Shown: piece by piece, positions 32,845-42,620 of the stretch
Numbering within the stretch: position 1 is the stretch's first letter
How the letters are laid out: each line of letters starts with the position of its first letter
NCBI GenBank assembly: GCA_913064775.1
Contig: CAJYAD010000002.1
Span: 1 to 64,000 of the forward strand
From: an uncultured Albidovulum sp.
GTDB lineage: Bacteria; Pseudomonadota; Alphaproteobacteria; Rhodobacterales; Rhodobacteraceae
Length of the DNA: 64,000 nt
Direction: 5' to 3'
Notes under the pieces: generated by a model
The model's input: only the letters and a program-made list of their open reading frames with translations
Told to the model about the DNA's origin: nothing
Databases searched by the model: none
Program-made: the position numbers and the translations under genes

Positions 32845-33774
32845 GTGTCGCGCAGGGCAGCCTCCAAAGTAGCGGTATTGATGGGCGGCCGGTCGGCTGA
32901 GCGCGAAGTGTCGCTCTCGACCGGGCGGGAATGTGCCATGGCCTTGCGCCAGGCGGGTTTCGACGTCGACGAGATCGACGCCGGCCCCGATCTGGCTGAG
33001 CGGCTGAAGGCGCTGGCCCCCGATGTCGCCTTCAACGCGCTGCATGGCCGCTGGGGCGAGGACGGCTGCGTCCAAGGCCTGCTGGAATGGCTGCAGATCC
33101 CCTATACCCATTCGGGCGTGCTGGCCTCGGCGCTGACGCTCGACAAGACCCGCACCAAGGACATCTACCGCGCCGCCGGCCTGCCGGTGATGGAAAGCCG
33201 GCTGGCCGCCGCCGCCGAAGTGCGCGCGCGCCATGTGATCGCGCCGCCCTATGTGGTGAAGCCCAATAACGAGGGCTCCTCGGTCGGCGTCTATCTGGTG
33301 CGCGACGGCGCCAACGGGCCGCCGCAACTGTCGCCCGAGATGCCCGAGGTGGTGATGGTCGAGGCCTTCGCCCCGGGGCGTGAGCTGACCACCACGGTGG
33401 TCGGCGGGGCCGAGGGCGATCCCGGCGCGCTGACCGTGACCGACATCCTGACCGACGGCTGGTACGATTACGACGCCAAGTACAAGGCCGGCGGATCGCG
33501 CCATGAGCTGCCCGCCAGGATCCCGCAACAGATCTTCGACGCCTGCCTCGATTACGCGCTTCGTGCCCACCGCGTGCTGGGCTGTCGCGGCGTCAGCCGC
33601 ACCGATTTCCGCTGGGATGAGGGCCGGGGTCTGGCGGGCCTCGTGCTGCTGGAAACCAACACCCAGCCCGGGATGACGACGACCTCGCTGGTGCCCGAAC
33701 AGGCGCAGCATTGCGGCATTTCCTTTCCTGAGCTGTGCCGCTGGATCGTGGAGGATGCCTCGTGCAACCGCTGA
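32845..33774 (+). CDS. ddl: D-alanine--D-alanine ligase
   Basis: 309 aa from a GTG with AGG upstream. An ATP-grasp enzyme: GGRSAEREVSLSTG at the N-terminus, HGRWGEDGCVQG, the ATP-binding PPYVVKPNNEGSSVGVYLV, and the metal-binding C-terminal LETNTQPGMTTTSLVPEQA. It makes the D-Ala-D-Ala dipeptide for peptidoglycan precursors. Its last 13 bases overlap ftsQ. Confidence 0.96.
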   Translation: MSRRAASKVAVLMGGRSAEREVSLSTGRECAMALRQAGFDVDEIDAGPDLAERLKALAPDVAFNALHGRWGEDGCVQGLLEWLQIPYTHSGVLASALTLDKTRTKDIYRAAGLPVMESRLAAAAEVRARHVIAPPYVVKPNNEGSSVGVYLVRDGANGPPQLSPEMPEVVMVEAFAPGRELTTTVVGGAEGDPGALTVTDILTDGWYDYDAKYKAGGSRHELPARIPQQIFDACLDYALRAHRVLGCRGVSRTDFRWDEGRGLAGLVLLETNTQPGMTTTSLVPEQAQHCGISFPELCRWIVEDASCNR

Positions 33775-34709
33775 TCCTGCGCCGCACCGATCACGCCGGC
33801 CCCGGCCCGCGCGACGGCGCCCCGCCCCGCCCGCCCGAGCGGCCCGGCCCGCGCCGCGATCCGGCGCCCAGCCGCATCGCTTACCGTCTGCACCGGCTGT
33901 GGCTGACGCCCTCTTACCGGCGGCTGCTGCGCTACGGGCTGCCGATGGCGGTGGTGGTCGGGGCGCTGGGCGCCTATTTCGGCAATGCCGAGCGCCGCGC
34001 CGAGGTGGTGGCCAAATACCACCAGATCCAGCGCGAGATCGAAACCCGCCCCGAATTCATGGTCAACATGGTGTCGATCGACGGCGCCAGCCCGCCGCTC
34101 GCGCAGGCGATCCGCCAATCCCTTGGCCTGTCGCTGCCGATCAGCTCCTTCGATCTGAACCTGCCCGCGCTGCGCGGCAAGGTCGAGGCGCTCGATGCTG
34201 TCGCCAATGCCGATCTTGAGGTCGGCGCGGGGGGCGTGCTGCAGGTGACCATCGTGCAGCGCAAGGGCGCGATCGTGTGGCGCAGCGGCGACGGGGTAGA
34301 GATGCTGGATGCGACCGGCCACCGCGTCGCGGGGCTGGTCGACCGCGACGCGCGCGCCGATCTGCCGCTGATCGCCGGGGCAGGGGCCGACGCGGCGGTG
34401 CCGCAGGCGCTGGCGCTGCTCAAGGCCGCCGGATCGCTCAGGCCGCGCATCCGCGGTCTGGTGCGGGTGGGTGAGCGGCGCTGGAACGTGGTGCTGGACC
34501 GCGATCAGGTGATCAAGCTGCCCGAAACCCGCCCGATCGAGGCGTTGGAGCGGGTTCTGGCGCTGGATCACGCCCAGAAGCTATTGGAACGAGACATCAC
34601 CGTCGTCGATATGCGCAACGAGGCGCGCCCCACCGTTCGCCTGACCCCCGGGGCGATGGAGGAGCTTAGAAAAATGCGCCAGAGCGAGGCAGGAGCTAAG
34701 ACATTATGA
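33762..34709 (+). CDS. ftsQ: Cell division protein FtsQ
   Basis: 315 aa. The GTG at 33762 (reading MQPLILRR) was chosen because GGAGG lies 7 bases before it inside ddl. A basic, Pro/Arg-rich cytoplasmic tail, one TM (about 60-78, LPMAVVVGALGAYF), a POTRA domain (MVNMVSIDGASPPLAQAIRQ) and the FtsQ/DivIB beta domain (VQRKGAIVWRSGDGVEMLDA, then ERRWNVVLDRDQVIKLPE). It links early and late divisome proteins. Both ends overlap neighbours (13 bases with ddl, 4 with ftsA). Confidence 0.93.
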   Translation: MQPLILRRTDHAGPGPRDGAPPRPPERPGPRRDPAPSRIAYRLHRLWLTPSYRRLLRYGLPMAVVVGALGAYFGNAERRAEVVAKYHQIQREIETRPEFMVNMVSIDGASPPLAQAIRQSLGLSLPISSFDLNLPALRGKVEALDAVANADLEVGAGGVLQVTIVQRKGAIVWRSGDGVEMLDATGHRVAGLVDRDARADLPLIAGAGADAAVPQALALLKAAGSLRPRIRGLVRVGERRWNVVLDRDQVIKLPETRPIEALERVLALDHAQKLLERDITVVDMRNEARPTVRLTPGAMEELRKMRQSEAGAKTL

Positions 34710-36040
34710 CCGACCTATACCAAGGCCAGCGGATGATGCGGAACATGCGCAAGGCTGCGATGCAGCGCGGCGTGATCGCGATTCTGGACGTGGGCACCTC
34801 GAAGATCGGCTGCCTGATCCTGCGCTTCGACGGCCCCGATCATTTCCGCGACGCCGAGGGCATCGGCCCGATGGCGGGGCAAAGCTCTTTCCGGGTGATC
34901 GGCGCGGCCACCACCCGTTCGCGCGGGGTGCGCTTTGGCGAGATCGACGCCATGCAAGAGACCGAGCGCGCGATCCGCACCGCGGTGCAGGCGGCGCAGA
35001 AGATGGCGAATGTGCGCGTGGATCACGTCATCGCCTGTTTCTCGGGGGCGCAGCCGCGCAGCTACGGGCTGGCGGGCGAATGGGCGCTGGAAGAGGGGGC
35101 GGTGTCGGAACAGGACGTGGCCCGCGTGCTGGCCGCCTGTGAGGTGCCCGACATCGGCCCGGGGCGCGAGGTTCTGCATGCGCATCCGGTGAATTTCGCG
35201 ATCGACCACCGCTCGGGCCTGGGCGATCCGCGGGGGCAAGTGGGCAACCGGCTGGCCTGCGACATGCATCTTCTGTCGATCGACGGCGCCGCGATCCAGA
35301 ACCTTCTGGCCGCGATCAAGCGCTGCGATCTGGAGGTCGCGGGTCTGGCCTCGTCGGCCTATGTCTCGGGGATTTCCAGCCTGGTCGAGGATGAGCAGGA
35401 ACTGGGGGCGGCCTGCATCGACATGGGCGGCGGCGCGACCGGCATCTCGGTCTTCATCAAGAAGCACATGATCTATGCCGATAGCGTGCGGCTGGGCGGC
35501 GATCATGTGACCTCGGACATCTCGAAGGGGTTGCAGGTGCCGCTGGCCGTGGCCGAGCGGATCAAGACCCGCCATGGCGGCGTGATGGCGACCGGCATGG
35601 ACGACCGCGAGATGATCGAGATCGGCGGCGACAGCGGCGATTGGGAAAAGGACCGCCGCACTGCCAGCCGGGCCGAACTGATCGGCATCATGCGGCCGCG
35701 GGTCGAGGAGATCCTTGAAGAGGTGCGCGCCCGGCTGGATGCCGCCGGGTTCGAACACCTGCCCAGTCAGCAGATCGTGCTCACCGGCGGTGCCAGCCAG
35801 ATCCCCGGGCTTGACGGGCTGGCGGCCCGCATCCTGGGCCAGCGCGTGCGCCTCGGGCGGCCGCTGCGCGTTCAGGGCCTGCCGCAGGCCGCCACCGGGC
35901 CGGCGTTCAGCTCTGCCGTTGGGCTGTGCCTGTTCGCCGCCCATCCGCAAGACGAATGGTGGGATTTCGAGATGCCGCTTGACCGCTATCCCGCGCGCTC
36001 GCTGAAGCGGGCGCTGAAGTGGTTCAAGGACAATTGGTAA
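34706..36040 (+). CDS. ftsA: Cell division protein FtsA
   Basis: 444 aa, an actin-like ATPase: phosphate 1 motif AILDVGTSKIGCLIL, the 1C domain, phosphate 2 CIDMGGGATGISVF, adenosine motif LTGGASQIPGLD, and a basic amphipathic C-terminal helix (SLKRALKWFKDNW) that binds the membrane and tethers FtsZ. It overlaps ftsQ by 4 bases (ATGA). The first 20 residues extend beyond the usual start. Confidence 0.95.
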   Translation: MTDLYQGQRMMRNMRKAAMQRGVIAILDVGTSKIGCLILRFDGPDHFRDAEGIGPMAGQSSFRVIGAATTRSRGVRFGEIDAMQETERAIRTAVQAAQKMANVRVDHVIACFSGAQPRSYGLAGEWALEEGAVSEQDVARVLAACEVPDIGPGREVLHAHPVNFAIDHRSGLGDPRGQVGNRLACDMHLLSIDGAAIQNLLAAIKRCDLEVAGLASSAYVSGISSLVEDEQELGAACIDMGGGATGISVFIKKHMIYADSVRLGGDHVTSDISKGLQVPLAVAERIKTRHGGVMATGMDDREMIEIGGDSGDWEKDRRTASRAELIGIMRPRVEEILEEVRARLDAAGFEHLPSQQIVLTGGASQIPGLDGLAARILGQRVRLGRPLRVQGLPQAATGPAFSSAVGLCLFAAHPQDEWWDFEMPLDRYPARSLKRALKWFKDNW

Positions 36041-36060
36041 GAGCGGACCGTTTTCGCTCT
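36040..36060 (+). terminator. Hairpin after ftsA
   Basis: AGAGCG and CGCTCT pair around a 9-base loop containing TTTT, starting at the ftsA stop. It could attenuate read-through into ftsZ; the stem is only 6 bp. Confidence 0.35.
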
Positions 36061-36416
36061 CGACCTGTGGATAGGCTTGTGGAATAATCGGGGATAAGAG
36101 GCCGAACCAACGGCCTGATGAAGGCACGGGCAGTGCTTTTCGAATCGTGAAGGACAGTGGCGGCCTGCCCGGGCCGCGGGTGGTTGCGCCGATGCTCGGC
36201 ACGCCGGAAGGCGCGCTGTATGGTAGGTGCGTGAATTGTTTCCACCAAGTGTCGGGCAATAGGCGAAATCCCGCGTCGATCGGCGCTAAACCCCCGATAT
36301 TTTGTGTTGATATTGCGTTTTTCACATGACCGTGGCACGCTGCAGCTATATACTTGACGGCAACGTGCGGATAAGCGGCCGCGAACGGCCCGGACAGCAA
36401 AGGCAGGCGGAAAGCG
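36061..36416. other. ftsA-ftsZ intergenic region
   Basis: No gene seen. TGTGGATAG at 36066-36074 is one base off a DnaA box (minus-strand orientation), and a related TGTGGAATAA follows at 36078. The central part is mixed-GC; the last 120 bases are AT-rich and hold the candidate ftsZ promoter. Confidence 0.45.
36326..36354 (+). promoter_or_regulatory. Candidate ftsZ promoter
   Basis: ATGACC and TATACT are separated by 17 bases, a fair sigma-70 pair, 62 bases upstream of the ftsZ ATG. No CtrA full site (TTAA-N7-TTAA) is visible here. Confidence 0.4.
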
Positions 36417-38051
36417 ATGACACTGAATCTCACCATCAATGACGATCAGGAACTGAAGCCGCGGATCACTGTCTTTGGGGTTGGTGGTGCGGGCGGCAAT
36501 GCCGTCAACAACATGATCGAGAAGCAGCTCGAAGGGGTTGAGTTCGTCGTCGCTAACACCGATGCGCAGGCTCTGGCCCAATCCAAGGCGAAAAGCCGCA
36601 TCCAGATGGGTGTGCGGGCGACCGAAGGTCTGGGCGCGGGGGCCCGGCCGAGCGTCGGCGCCGCTGCCGCCGAGGAAACCATCGAGGAGATCGTCGACCA
36701 TCTGGCGGGCGCGCATATGTGCTTTATCACTGCCGGCATGGGCGGCGGCACCGGCACCGGCGCCGCGCCGATCATCGGCCAGGCGGCGCGCGAATTGGGC
36801 GTGCTGACCGTGGGCGTGGTGACCAAGCCGTTCCAGTTCGAGGGCGCCAAGCGCATGAAGCAGGCCGAGGAGGGCGTCGAAGCCCTGCAGAAGGTCGTCG
36901 ACACCCTCATCATCATTCCGAACCAGAACCTGTTCCGTCTGGCCAACGAAAAGACCACCTTCACCGAAGCCTTCGCGCTGGCCGATGACGTGCTCTACCA
37001 GGGCGTCAAGGGCGTGACCGACCTGATGGTGCGCCCGGGCCTGATCAACCTCGACTTCGCCGACGTCCGCGCGGTGATGGACGAGATGGGCAAGGCGATG
37101 ATGGGCACCGGCGAGGCCGAGGGCGAGAACCGCGCCGTCGAGGCCGCCGAGAAGGCGATCGCCAACCCGCTTCTGGACGAGATCAGCCTGAACGGCGCCA
37201 AGGGCGTGCTGATCAACATCACCGGCGGCTACGACATGACCCTGTTCGAGCTGGACGAAGCCGCGAACATCATCCGCGAAAAGGTCGACCCGGACGCCAA
37301 TATCATCGTCGGCTCCACCCTCGACACCACGATGGAAGGCACGATCCGCGTCTCGGTCGTCGCCACCGGTATCGACGCCGCGCCTGCGGCCGCCGAAACC
37401 GCAGTGCCGCGCCGCCGTCTGGCAGAGCCGCTGCCCGCCCATCACGCCGCCCCGCAGGAGGCCGCGGCCTCTGCCGCCGAGCAGGTGGCCGCGCGGCTGG
37501 AAGAGCCGACCGAAGAGCCCTCGCTGTTCGAAAGCTTCCCGCCGGCCGCCCGGGCCGAGCCGGAAGGCGCGGGCGACGATCTGCCGCCGCCCGCATACCG
37601 GCCGGCGCCGGCGCCGCGCCCTGCCGCCACCCACGCGCCGCAGCCGCGCAGTCGTCAGCCCGAGATCGAAGAGGATGCGGCGGCCTTCGTCGCCCCGCGT
37701 GGTCGCGCCGCAGGCACGCCCTCGCCCGAGGCTCTGGCCCGGCTTGCCGCCGCGGTGAACAAGCAGCCCGCTGGCCGCGCTCCGGCACCGCGTCAGGCGG
37801 CGCAGGCACCCCAGCAGCCGCGCGAAGCCGCTCAGGCGCCGCGTCCGCAAGCGGGGGGGGAACGTCCGCGCTTTGGCATCAACTCGCTGATCAACCGCAT
37901 GACCGGCCATGGTCACGAGGCCGGCCCCGACCGCGCCCAAGCCGCGTTGCGTCAGCAGCCGCCGGTGACCGCCTATGAGGAAGAGCACGAGGTCGACCCC
38001 GAGCAGGAGCGCATCGAGATCCCGGCCTTCCTGCGCCGTCAGGCGAACTAG
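36417..38051 (+). CDS. ftsZ: Cell division GTPase FtsZ with a long C-terminal linker
   Basis: 544 aa, well above the roughly 380 of E. coli FtsZ. The GTPase core (about 15-320) has [14 protein letters not shown], the tubulin signature [10 protein letters not shown], the [12 protein letters not shown]7 region and [18 protein letters not shown]. Residues of about 325-525 form a Pro/Ala/Glu/Gln-rich disordered linker. The C-terminal peptide [12 protein letters not shown] binds FtsA and other partners. FtsZ polymerises at mid-cell to form the division ring. Long linkers are usual in alphaproteobacteria. Confidence 0.97.
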   Translation: MTLNLTINDDQELKPRITVFGVGGAGGNAVNNMIEKQLEGVEFVVANTDAQALAQSKAKSRIQMGVRATEGLGAGARPSVGAAAAEETIEEIVDHLAGAHMCFITAGMGGGTGTGAAPIIGQAARELGVLTVGVVTKPFQFEGAKRMKQAEEGVEALQKVVDTLIIIPNQNLFRLANEKTTFTEAFALADDVLYQGVKGVTDLMVRPGLINLDFADVRAVMDEMGKAMMGTGEAEGENRAVEAAEKAIANPLLDEISLNGAKGVLINITGGYDMTLFELDEAANIIREKVDPDANIIVGSTLDTTMEGTIRVSVVATGIDAAPAAAETAVPRRRLAEPLPAHHAAPQEAAASAAEQVAARLEEPTEEPSLFESFPPAARAEPEGAGDDLPPPAYRPAPAPRPAATHAPQPRSRQPEIEEDAAAFVAPRGRAAGTPSPEALARLAAAVNKQPAGRAPAPRQAAQAPQQPREAAQAPRPQAGGERPRFGINSLINRMTGHGHEAGPDRAQAALRQQPPVTAYEEEHEVDPEQERIEIPAFLRRQAN

Positions 38052-38454
38052 ATTACAGACCACCACTCGCGTCGAGGAGGGGCCGGGGAAACTCGGCCCC
38101 TTGTCATGTGCGGGGCGCATCAATGCCCTGCCGGCCGGCGCCACACCGCGCGCCGCGGCGCGATCTGACGGGGCTTTGTCGGGCGAATGCGGTGGATGGC
38201 AAGATTTCGCGACCAAAGCCGTTCAATTGTTGTCAGCAAGTCGCGGGTGCGTGGCGGCTATTTTGTACTATACATCAATAGCTTGCGCCTCAACTTTGAT
38301 GTCTCGGCGCGAATTTGCCAAAGTGTGAAGGCTTTGTTACATCGCGTTGCAAAGAGTGAATTGTGATGCGAAAGCCATGTGATTAGGTCCAAGCTGCGGA
38401 CCAAAGGGTGACGATCAGACCCGTGGGGTGGTTCGCGCAAGGATCGAGGATTTC
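38052..38454. other. ftsZ-lpxC intergenic region
   Basis: After the ftsZ terminator the sequence is GC-rich to about 38200 and then AT-rich (38215-38400), which fits the lpxC promoter zone; TACTATAC at 38266 is a -10 candidate without a good -35. No credible gene was found. Confidence 0.45.
38079..38100 (+). terminator. ftsZ terminator
   Basis: GGGGCCG and CGGCCCC pair around GGGAAACT, followed by TTGTCAT, 27 bases after the ftsZ stop. Confidence 0.6.
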
Positions 38455-39375
38455 GTGCAGCATACGCTTAAATCACCGGTGACCTTTACCGGCGTAGGTT
38501 TGCACAGTGGCAAACCGGCGCGGATGCGCGTGCAGCCGGCCTCGGCCGATTACGGCATCTGGTTCAAACGCACCGATCTGAACGGACGCGATGCGATGAT
38601 CGCCGCGCGCTGGGATCAGGTGCATCCCTCGAAGCTGTGCACCCTGGTCGAGAATGCCGCTGGTGTGCGGGTGTCGACGATCGAACATATCATGGCAGCG
38701 CTGGCCGGCTGCGGCATCCACAACGCCCTGATTGAGATCGACGGCCCCGAGGTCCCGATTCTCGACGGCTCGGCCATGCCCTTCGTCGAGGCGATCCTGG
38801 CCCGCGGCACGCGGATGCTGGACGTGCCGGTGCGCGCCTTTCGCATCCTCGAACGGGTCGAGGTCAGCGATGGTTCTTCCTGGGCCCGGCTCGACCCTTC
38901 GGACATGCTTGAGATCGATTTCTCGATCGACTTCACCGATCCGGCGATCGGCCGTCAGCGCAAGACGCTGAACATGGCCAACGGCGCCTTCGTGCGCGAG
39001 CTGTGCGATAGCCGCACCTTCTGCCGCCAGTCGGATGTCGACCTGATGCGCAAGAACGGCCTCGCCCTTGGTGGCACGGTCGAAAACGCCGTGGTTGTCG
39101 ATGGCGACCGTATACTCAGCCCCGGCGGGCTGCGCCATGCCGATGAACCCGTGCGCCACAAGATGCTGGACGCTTTGGGCGATCTGGCGCTGGCGGGCGC
39201 CCCGATCCTGGGCCGTTATACCGGCCACCGGGCGGGGCATGCGCTGACCAACCGCCTGCTGCGGCAGTTGTTCGCCCAGCCCGGGGCCTACCGGCTGGTT
39301 GAGGTCGGTGTGAACACCGGTTGCAAACTGCCCGGCGTGGGTTTGTCGCGCCACGATGTTCCGGTCCACGCCTGA
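38455..39375 (+). CDS. lpxC: UDP-3-O-acyl-N-acetylglucosamine deacetylase
   Basis: 306 aa. The GTG at 38455 (reading MQHTLKSPVTF) has GAGG 5 bases before it and gives the family's usual N-terminus; a GTG at 38428 adds nine unmatched residues. Motifs: FTGVGLHSGKPARM, the zinc-binding region STIEHIMAALAGCG, NGLALGGTVENAVVVD, the second zinc/catalytic region RHKMLDALGDLAL, and TGHRAGHALTNRLLRQL. It catalyses the committed step of lipid A synthesis. Confidence 0.96.
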   Translation: MQHTLKSPVTFTGVGLHSGKPARMRVQPASADYGIWFKRTDLNGRDAMIAARWDQVHPSKLCTLVENAAGVRVSTIEHIMAALAGCGIHNALIEIDGPEVPILDGSAMPFVEAILARGTRMLDVPVRAFRILERVEVSDGSSWARLDPSDMLEIDFSIDFTDPAIGRQRKTLNMANGAFVRELCDSRTFCRQSDVDLMRKNGLALGGTVENAVVVDGDRILSPGGLRHADEPVRHKMLDALGDLALAGAPILGRYTGHRAGHALTNRLLRQLFAQPGAYRLVEVGVNTGCKLPGVGLSRHDVPVHA

Positions 39376-39494
39376 GTGGCGCGAAAGCCGTCAAAGGCGT
39401 TTTGCGCCCCGGATTTTTCTGTGCTAACAGACGGACGAAGAGAGGCCGCGCGGCAACGCGATCGCCTCCGGAATCGGTGAAGGGGCAGGCGGAA

Positions 39495-40337
39495 ATGGCA
39501 GGCGTCAGGTCTTACGCACGGCTTATCGGGGCGACCGCATTGGTCGCGCTACTTGCGGCCTGCGGCGGGAAGTCGGCCAAGGAAATCCCGCTCGGCACTT
39601 ATACCGCCAAGCAGATCTATCAGCGCGGCGAGTATGAGCTGAACACCCGCAAGAAGCCCAAGGATGCGGCGCATTTCTTCTCGGAGGCCGAGCGCCTCTA
39701 TCCCTATTCCCCCTGGGCCAAGCGCGCGCTGATCATGGAGGCCTATGCCTACCACGAGTCGCGCGAATACGATAAGTCGCGCGGGGCGGCAAAGCGCTAT
39801 CTGGAATTCTATCCCGCCGATGACGACGCGGCCTATGCACAGTATCTTCTGGCGCTCAGCTATTACGACCAGATCGACAAGGTTGGCCGCGATCAGGGCG
39901 TGACCTTCCAGGCGCTGCAGGCGCTGCGCGACGTGATCGAGAAATATCCCGACACCTCCTATGCGCGCTCTTCGGTGCTGAAATTTGATCTGGCCTTCGA
40001 CCATCTCGCCGCGAAGGAGATGGAGATCGGGCGCTATTACCTCAAGCGTCAGAACTATGCCGCCGCGATCAATCGTTTCCGCACCGTGGTGCAGAATTAC
40101 CAGACGACGGATCAGGTGCCCGAGGCGCTGGAACGGCTGGTTGAGGCCTATACCGCGCTGGGCCTGACGGATCAGGCGCAGACTGCTGGCGCGATCCTGG
40201 GCTACAACTTCCGCTCCAGCCCCTATTACGACTCGGCCTACAAGCTTCTGAAGGACAAGGGGCTGGAGCCGAAGCCGAAGGGCCGTGGCTGGCTGCGCGA
40301 GGTGTACCGCCAGATGATTCAGGGGAAATGGCTGTAG
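39495..40337 (+). CDS. bamD: Outer-membrane assembly lipoprotein BamD
   Basis: 280 aa from the ATG at 39495 (AGGCGGA upstream). A lipoprotein signal ends LLAAC (lipidated C23). TPR-like helical repeats follow, with YPYSPWAKRALIMEAYAYHE and YPADDDAAYAQYLLALSYYD typical of YfiO/BamD. It works in the BAM complex that folds outer-membrane proteins. Placed between lpxC and recN, as in other alphaproteobacteria. Confidence 0.94.
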   Translation: MAGVRSYARLIGATALVALLAACGGKSAKEIPLGTYTAKQIYQRGEYELNTRKKPKDAAHFFSEAERLYPYSPWAKRALIMEAYAYHESREYDKSRGAAKRYLEFYPADDDAAYAQYLLALSYYDQIDKVGRDQGVTFQALQALRDVIEKYPDTSYARSSVLKFDLAFDHLAAKEMEIGRYYLKRQNYAAAINRFRTVVQNYQTTDQVPEALERLVEAYTALGLTDQAQTAGAILGYNFRSSPYYDSAYKLLKDKGLEPKPKGRGWLREVYRQMIQGKWL

Positions 40338-40350
40338 GCCAGAGCCGCAG

Positions 40351-42000
40351 ATGCTGCGCAGCCTCGACATTCACGACATTCTCATCATCGACCGGCTGGA
40401 GCTGACGTTCCGGCCGGGGCTGAACGTGCTGACCGGCGAGACCGGGGCGGGCAAGTCGATCCTGCTGGATGCGCTGGGCTTCGTGCTGGGCTGGCGCGGC
40501 CGGGCCGAACTGGTGCGCGCCGGCGCCGATCAGGGAGAGGTGGTCGCGGTCTTCGATCTGCCCGCGGGCCATGCCGGCCGCGCGGTGCTGCAAGAGGCCG
40601 GCCTGCCGGCGGCGGATGAGCTGATCCTGCGCCGCGTCAATTCCGCCGACGGGCGCAAGACCGCCTGGGTCAACGACCGCCGCGCCTCGGGCGAGGTGCT
40701 GCGCGCGCTTTCCGACACTTTGGTCGAACTGCACGGCCAGCAGGACGACCGCGGCCTTCTGAACCCGCGCGGCCACCGCGCTTTGCTGGACGATTTCGCC
40801 CAGGTCCGGGGGCTGATCGCCGAAGTCAGCACCGCCTGGGCCGCCTTCGGTGCCGCCCGCAAGCGCCTGACCCTGGCCGAGGCCGCCCTTGCCGCCGTCC
40901 AGGCCGAGGAAGAATTCCTGCGCCATGCGGTGGCTGAACTCGACAAGCTGGATCCCCAGCCGGGCGAAGAGGGGGTGCTGGATGCCGAGCGCCGCGCGAT
41001 GCAGGCGGCGAACCGGATCCGCGAAGATATCCTGCGCGCCCATCAGGGGCTTGGGCTTGAGGGCGCCGAGGGGCCGATGCGGGACGCGCTGCGCTGGCTC
41101 GAAGGCGTGGCCGACCGCGCCGAGGGCCGGCTGGACGCCCCGATCGAGGCGCTGAACCGCGCGCTGATCGAGCTGGGCGAGGCCGAACAGGGCACCGCCG
41201 ACACGCTCGACGCGCTGGATGTGGATCCAGGCGCGCTGGAACGCTGCGAGGAACGGCTGTTCGCGATCCGGGCGCTGGCGCGCAAACATTCGGTGGCGCC
41301 TGATGAACTGGGCGTGCTGGCCCAGGATCTGCGCGCCCGGCTTGTGGCGCTGGACGGCGGCGCGGCGCAGATCGCGGATCTGCGCGCCGAGATGGAGGCG
41401 GCGCAGGCCAAACATCTGGCCGCCTGCGCCCGGCTTGGCGCGCGCCGCGCCGAGGCGGCGGTGCAACTGGATACGGCGATGGCGGGCGAACTGGCGCCGC
41501 TGAAGATGGAGCGCGCGGTTTTCGCCACCCAGATCACCCCGGCCGAGCCGGGCCCCGAGGGCGCCGATCAGGTGGCCTTCACCGTCGCCACCAACCCCGG
41601 CGCGCCGGCGGGGCCGCTGAACAAGATCGCCTCGGGCGGGGAACTCTCGCGCTTTCTGCTGGCGCTGAAGGTCTGCCTGACGCGCGGCGACACGGCGCTG
41701 ACGATGATCTTCGACGAGATCGACCGCGGCGTCGGCGGCGCCACCGCCGATGCCGTCGGGCGCCGCCTCGCGCATTTGGCCGAGGATGCGCAGGTCCTTG
41801 TCGTCACCCATTCGCCCCAGGTGGCGGCGCGCGGCGCCCATCACTGGCGCGTCGCCAAGGCCGTCAACGACGGCATGACGACATCTTCGGTCACGCCACT
41901 CGCCCCCGATGACCGCGTGGATGAGATCGCGCGGATGCTGGCCGGCGACACGATCACCGATGCCGCGCGCGAAGCCGCCAAGGCGCTGCTCAACGCCTGA
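40351..42000 (+). CDS. recN: DNA repair protein RecN
   Basis: 549 aa, an SMC-like ATPase: Walker A GETGAGKSILLDALGF near residue 30, the Q-loop HGQQDDRGLL, a coiled-coil middle, the signature IASGGELSRFLLALK and Walker B MIFDEIDRGVGG, then VVTHSPQVAARG. It acts in double-strand break repair. It begins 13 bases after bamD and ends the division block; repeat copy B follows. Confidence 0.95.
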   Translation: MLRSLDIHDILIIDRLELTFRPGLNVLTGETGAGKSILLDALGFVLGWRGRAELVRAGADQGEVVAVFDLPAGHAGRAVLQEAGLPAADELILRRVNSADGRKTAWVNDRRASGEVLRALSDTLVELHGQQDDRGLLNPRGHRALLDDFAQVRGLIAEVSTAWAAFGAARKRLTLAEAALAAVQAEEEFLRHAVAELDKLDPQPGEEGVLDAERRAMQAANRIREDILRAHQGLGLEGAEGPMRDALRWLEGVADRAEGRLDAPIEALNRALIELGEAEQGTADTLDALDVDPGALERCEERLFAIRALARKHSVAPDELGVLAQDLRARLVALDGGAAQIADLRAEMEAAQAKHLAACARLGARRAEAAVQLDTAMAGELAPLKMERAVFATQITPAEPGPEGADQVAFTVATNPGAPAGPLNKIASGGELSRFLLALKVCLTRGDTALTMIFDEIDRGVGGATADAVGRRLAHLAEDAQVLVVTHSPQVAARGAHHWRVAKAVNDGMTTSSVTPLAPDDRVDEIARMLAGDTITDAAREAAKALLNA

Positions 42001-42019
42001 GGTTCGGGCGTGTGGGGGC

Positions 42020-42216
42020 GTCAGCGCCGGGGGTTTCACACCCCGTCGCCATCGTCGCTCGGAGTTGCCAATGGTTGCGCCACCGGTCCGAGCGCCATGG
42101 CGGCGGCGCACCAATGACGACCCTCGTGGGATATTTGTGCCAAAGTGAAAGTTGCAGAATGCTCCTCGCATTCACTTTGACGGAAATATCCCGGGGGCGC
42201 AGGGGGCAGAGCCCCC
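42020..42216. repeat. Dispersed intergenic repeat, copy B (complete inverted form)
   Basis: The core occurs twice in inverted orientation: GGGATATTTGTGCCAAAGTG (42128-) and its partner CACTTTGACGGAAATATCCC (-42192), with arms matching at 19 of 22 positions. Inside is a further hairpin GAATGC/GCATTC. To one side lies the GTGTGAA-type hairpin (42028-42045, minus-strand sense), to the other a GGGGGC-AGA-GCCCCC stem (42202-42216). The element fills the gap between the convergent genes recN and the NTF2-like gene, so it may terminate both. Confidence 0.6.
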
Positions 42217-42227
42217 GCCTGCGGCGC

Positions 42228-42620
42228 TTAGCCTTCCTCGACGCTGAATTGGGCCGAGACGGCCTGCCAACTGGCCTTGCCACGCACCAGCACCGCCATC
42301 AGGATCGTCGCGATTCGGCCGGCGTCGGTGCCGTCGGGGTTCAGCACGCCCGACAGCACGAAGCGCTGATGCACCACCGCCATGTCCTTGCCCAAAGGCC
42401 GCAGCTTGGCCCGGCCGGTCACCAGCCGCGCGCGGGCGAAGGCGCCCTTCATCTCGCCGGTCACGGTGCGCGCGATCGCCTGGCGCCCCTCGGCCCAGTC
42501 GCCGGTCAGGGTCAGGAAATCGGCGTCTTCCGTGAAAAGCCCCGTCAGGCCGGCGACGTCGCGCGCCAGCCAGGCGACGGAAAAGGCCCGGGCGAAGGCG
42601 TCGGGCCCCTCAATTCCCAT
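42228..42620 (-). CDS. SgcJ/EcaC-family NTF2-like protein
   Basis: 130 aa, one alpha/beta cone domain: FARAFSVAWLARDVAGLTGLF, then TEDADFLTLTGDWAEGRQAI and KDMAVVHQRFVLSG, as in SgcJ/EcaC and other SnoaL-like proteins. These bind small molecules or act as simple enzymes; no catalytic residue can be assigned. It overlaps the dehydrogenase gene by 11 bases, so the two are co-expressed. Confidence 0.72.
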   Translation of the reverse strand: MGIEGPDAFARAFSVAWLARDVAGLTGLFTEDADFLTLTGDWAEGRQAIARTVTGEMKGAFARARLVTGRAKLRPLGKDMAVVHQRFVLSGVLNPDGTDAGRIATILMAVLVRGKASWQAVSAQFSVEEG

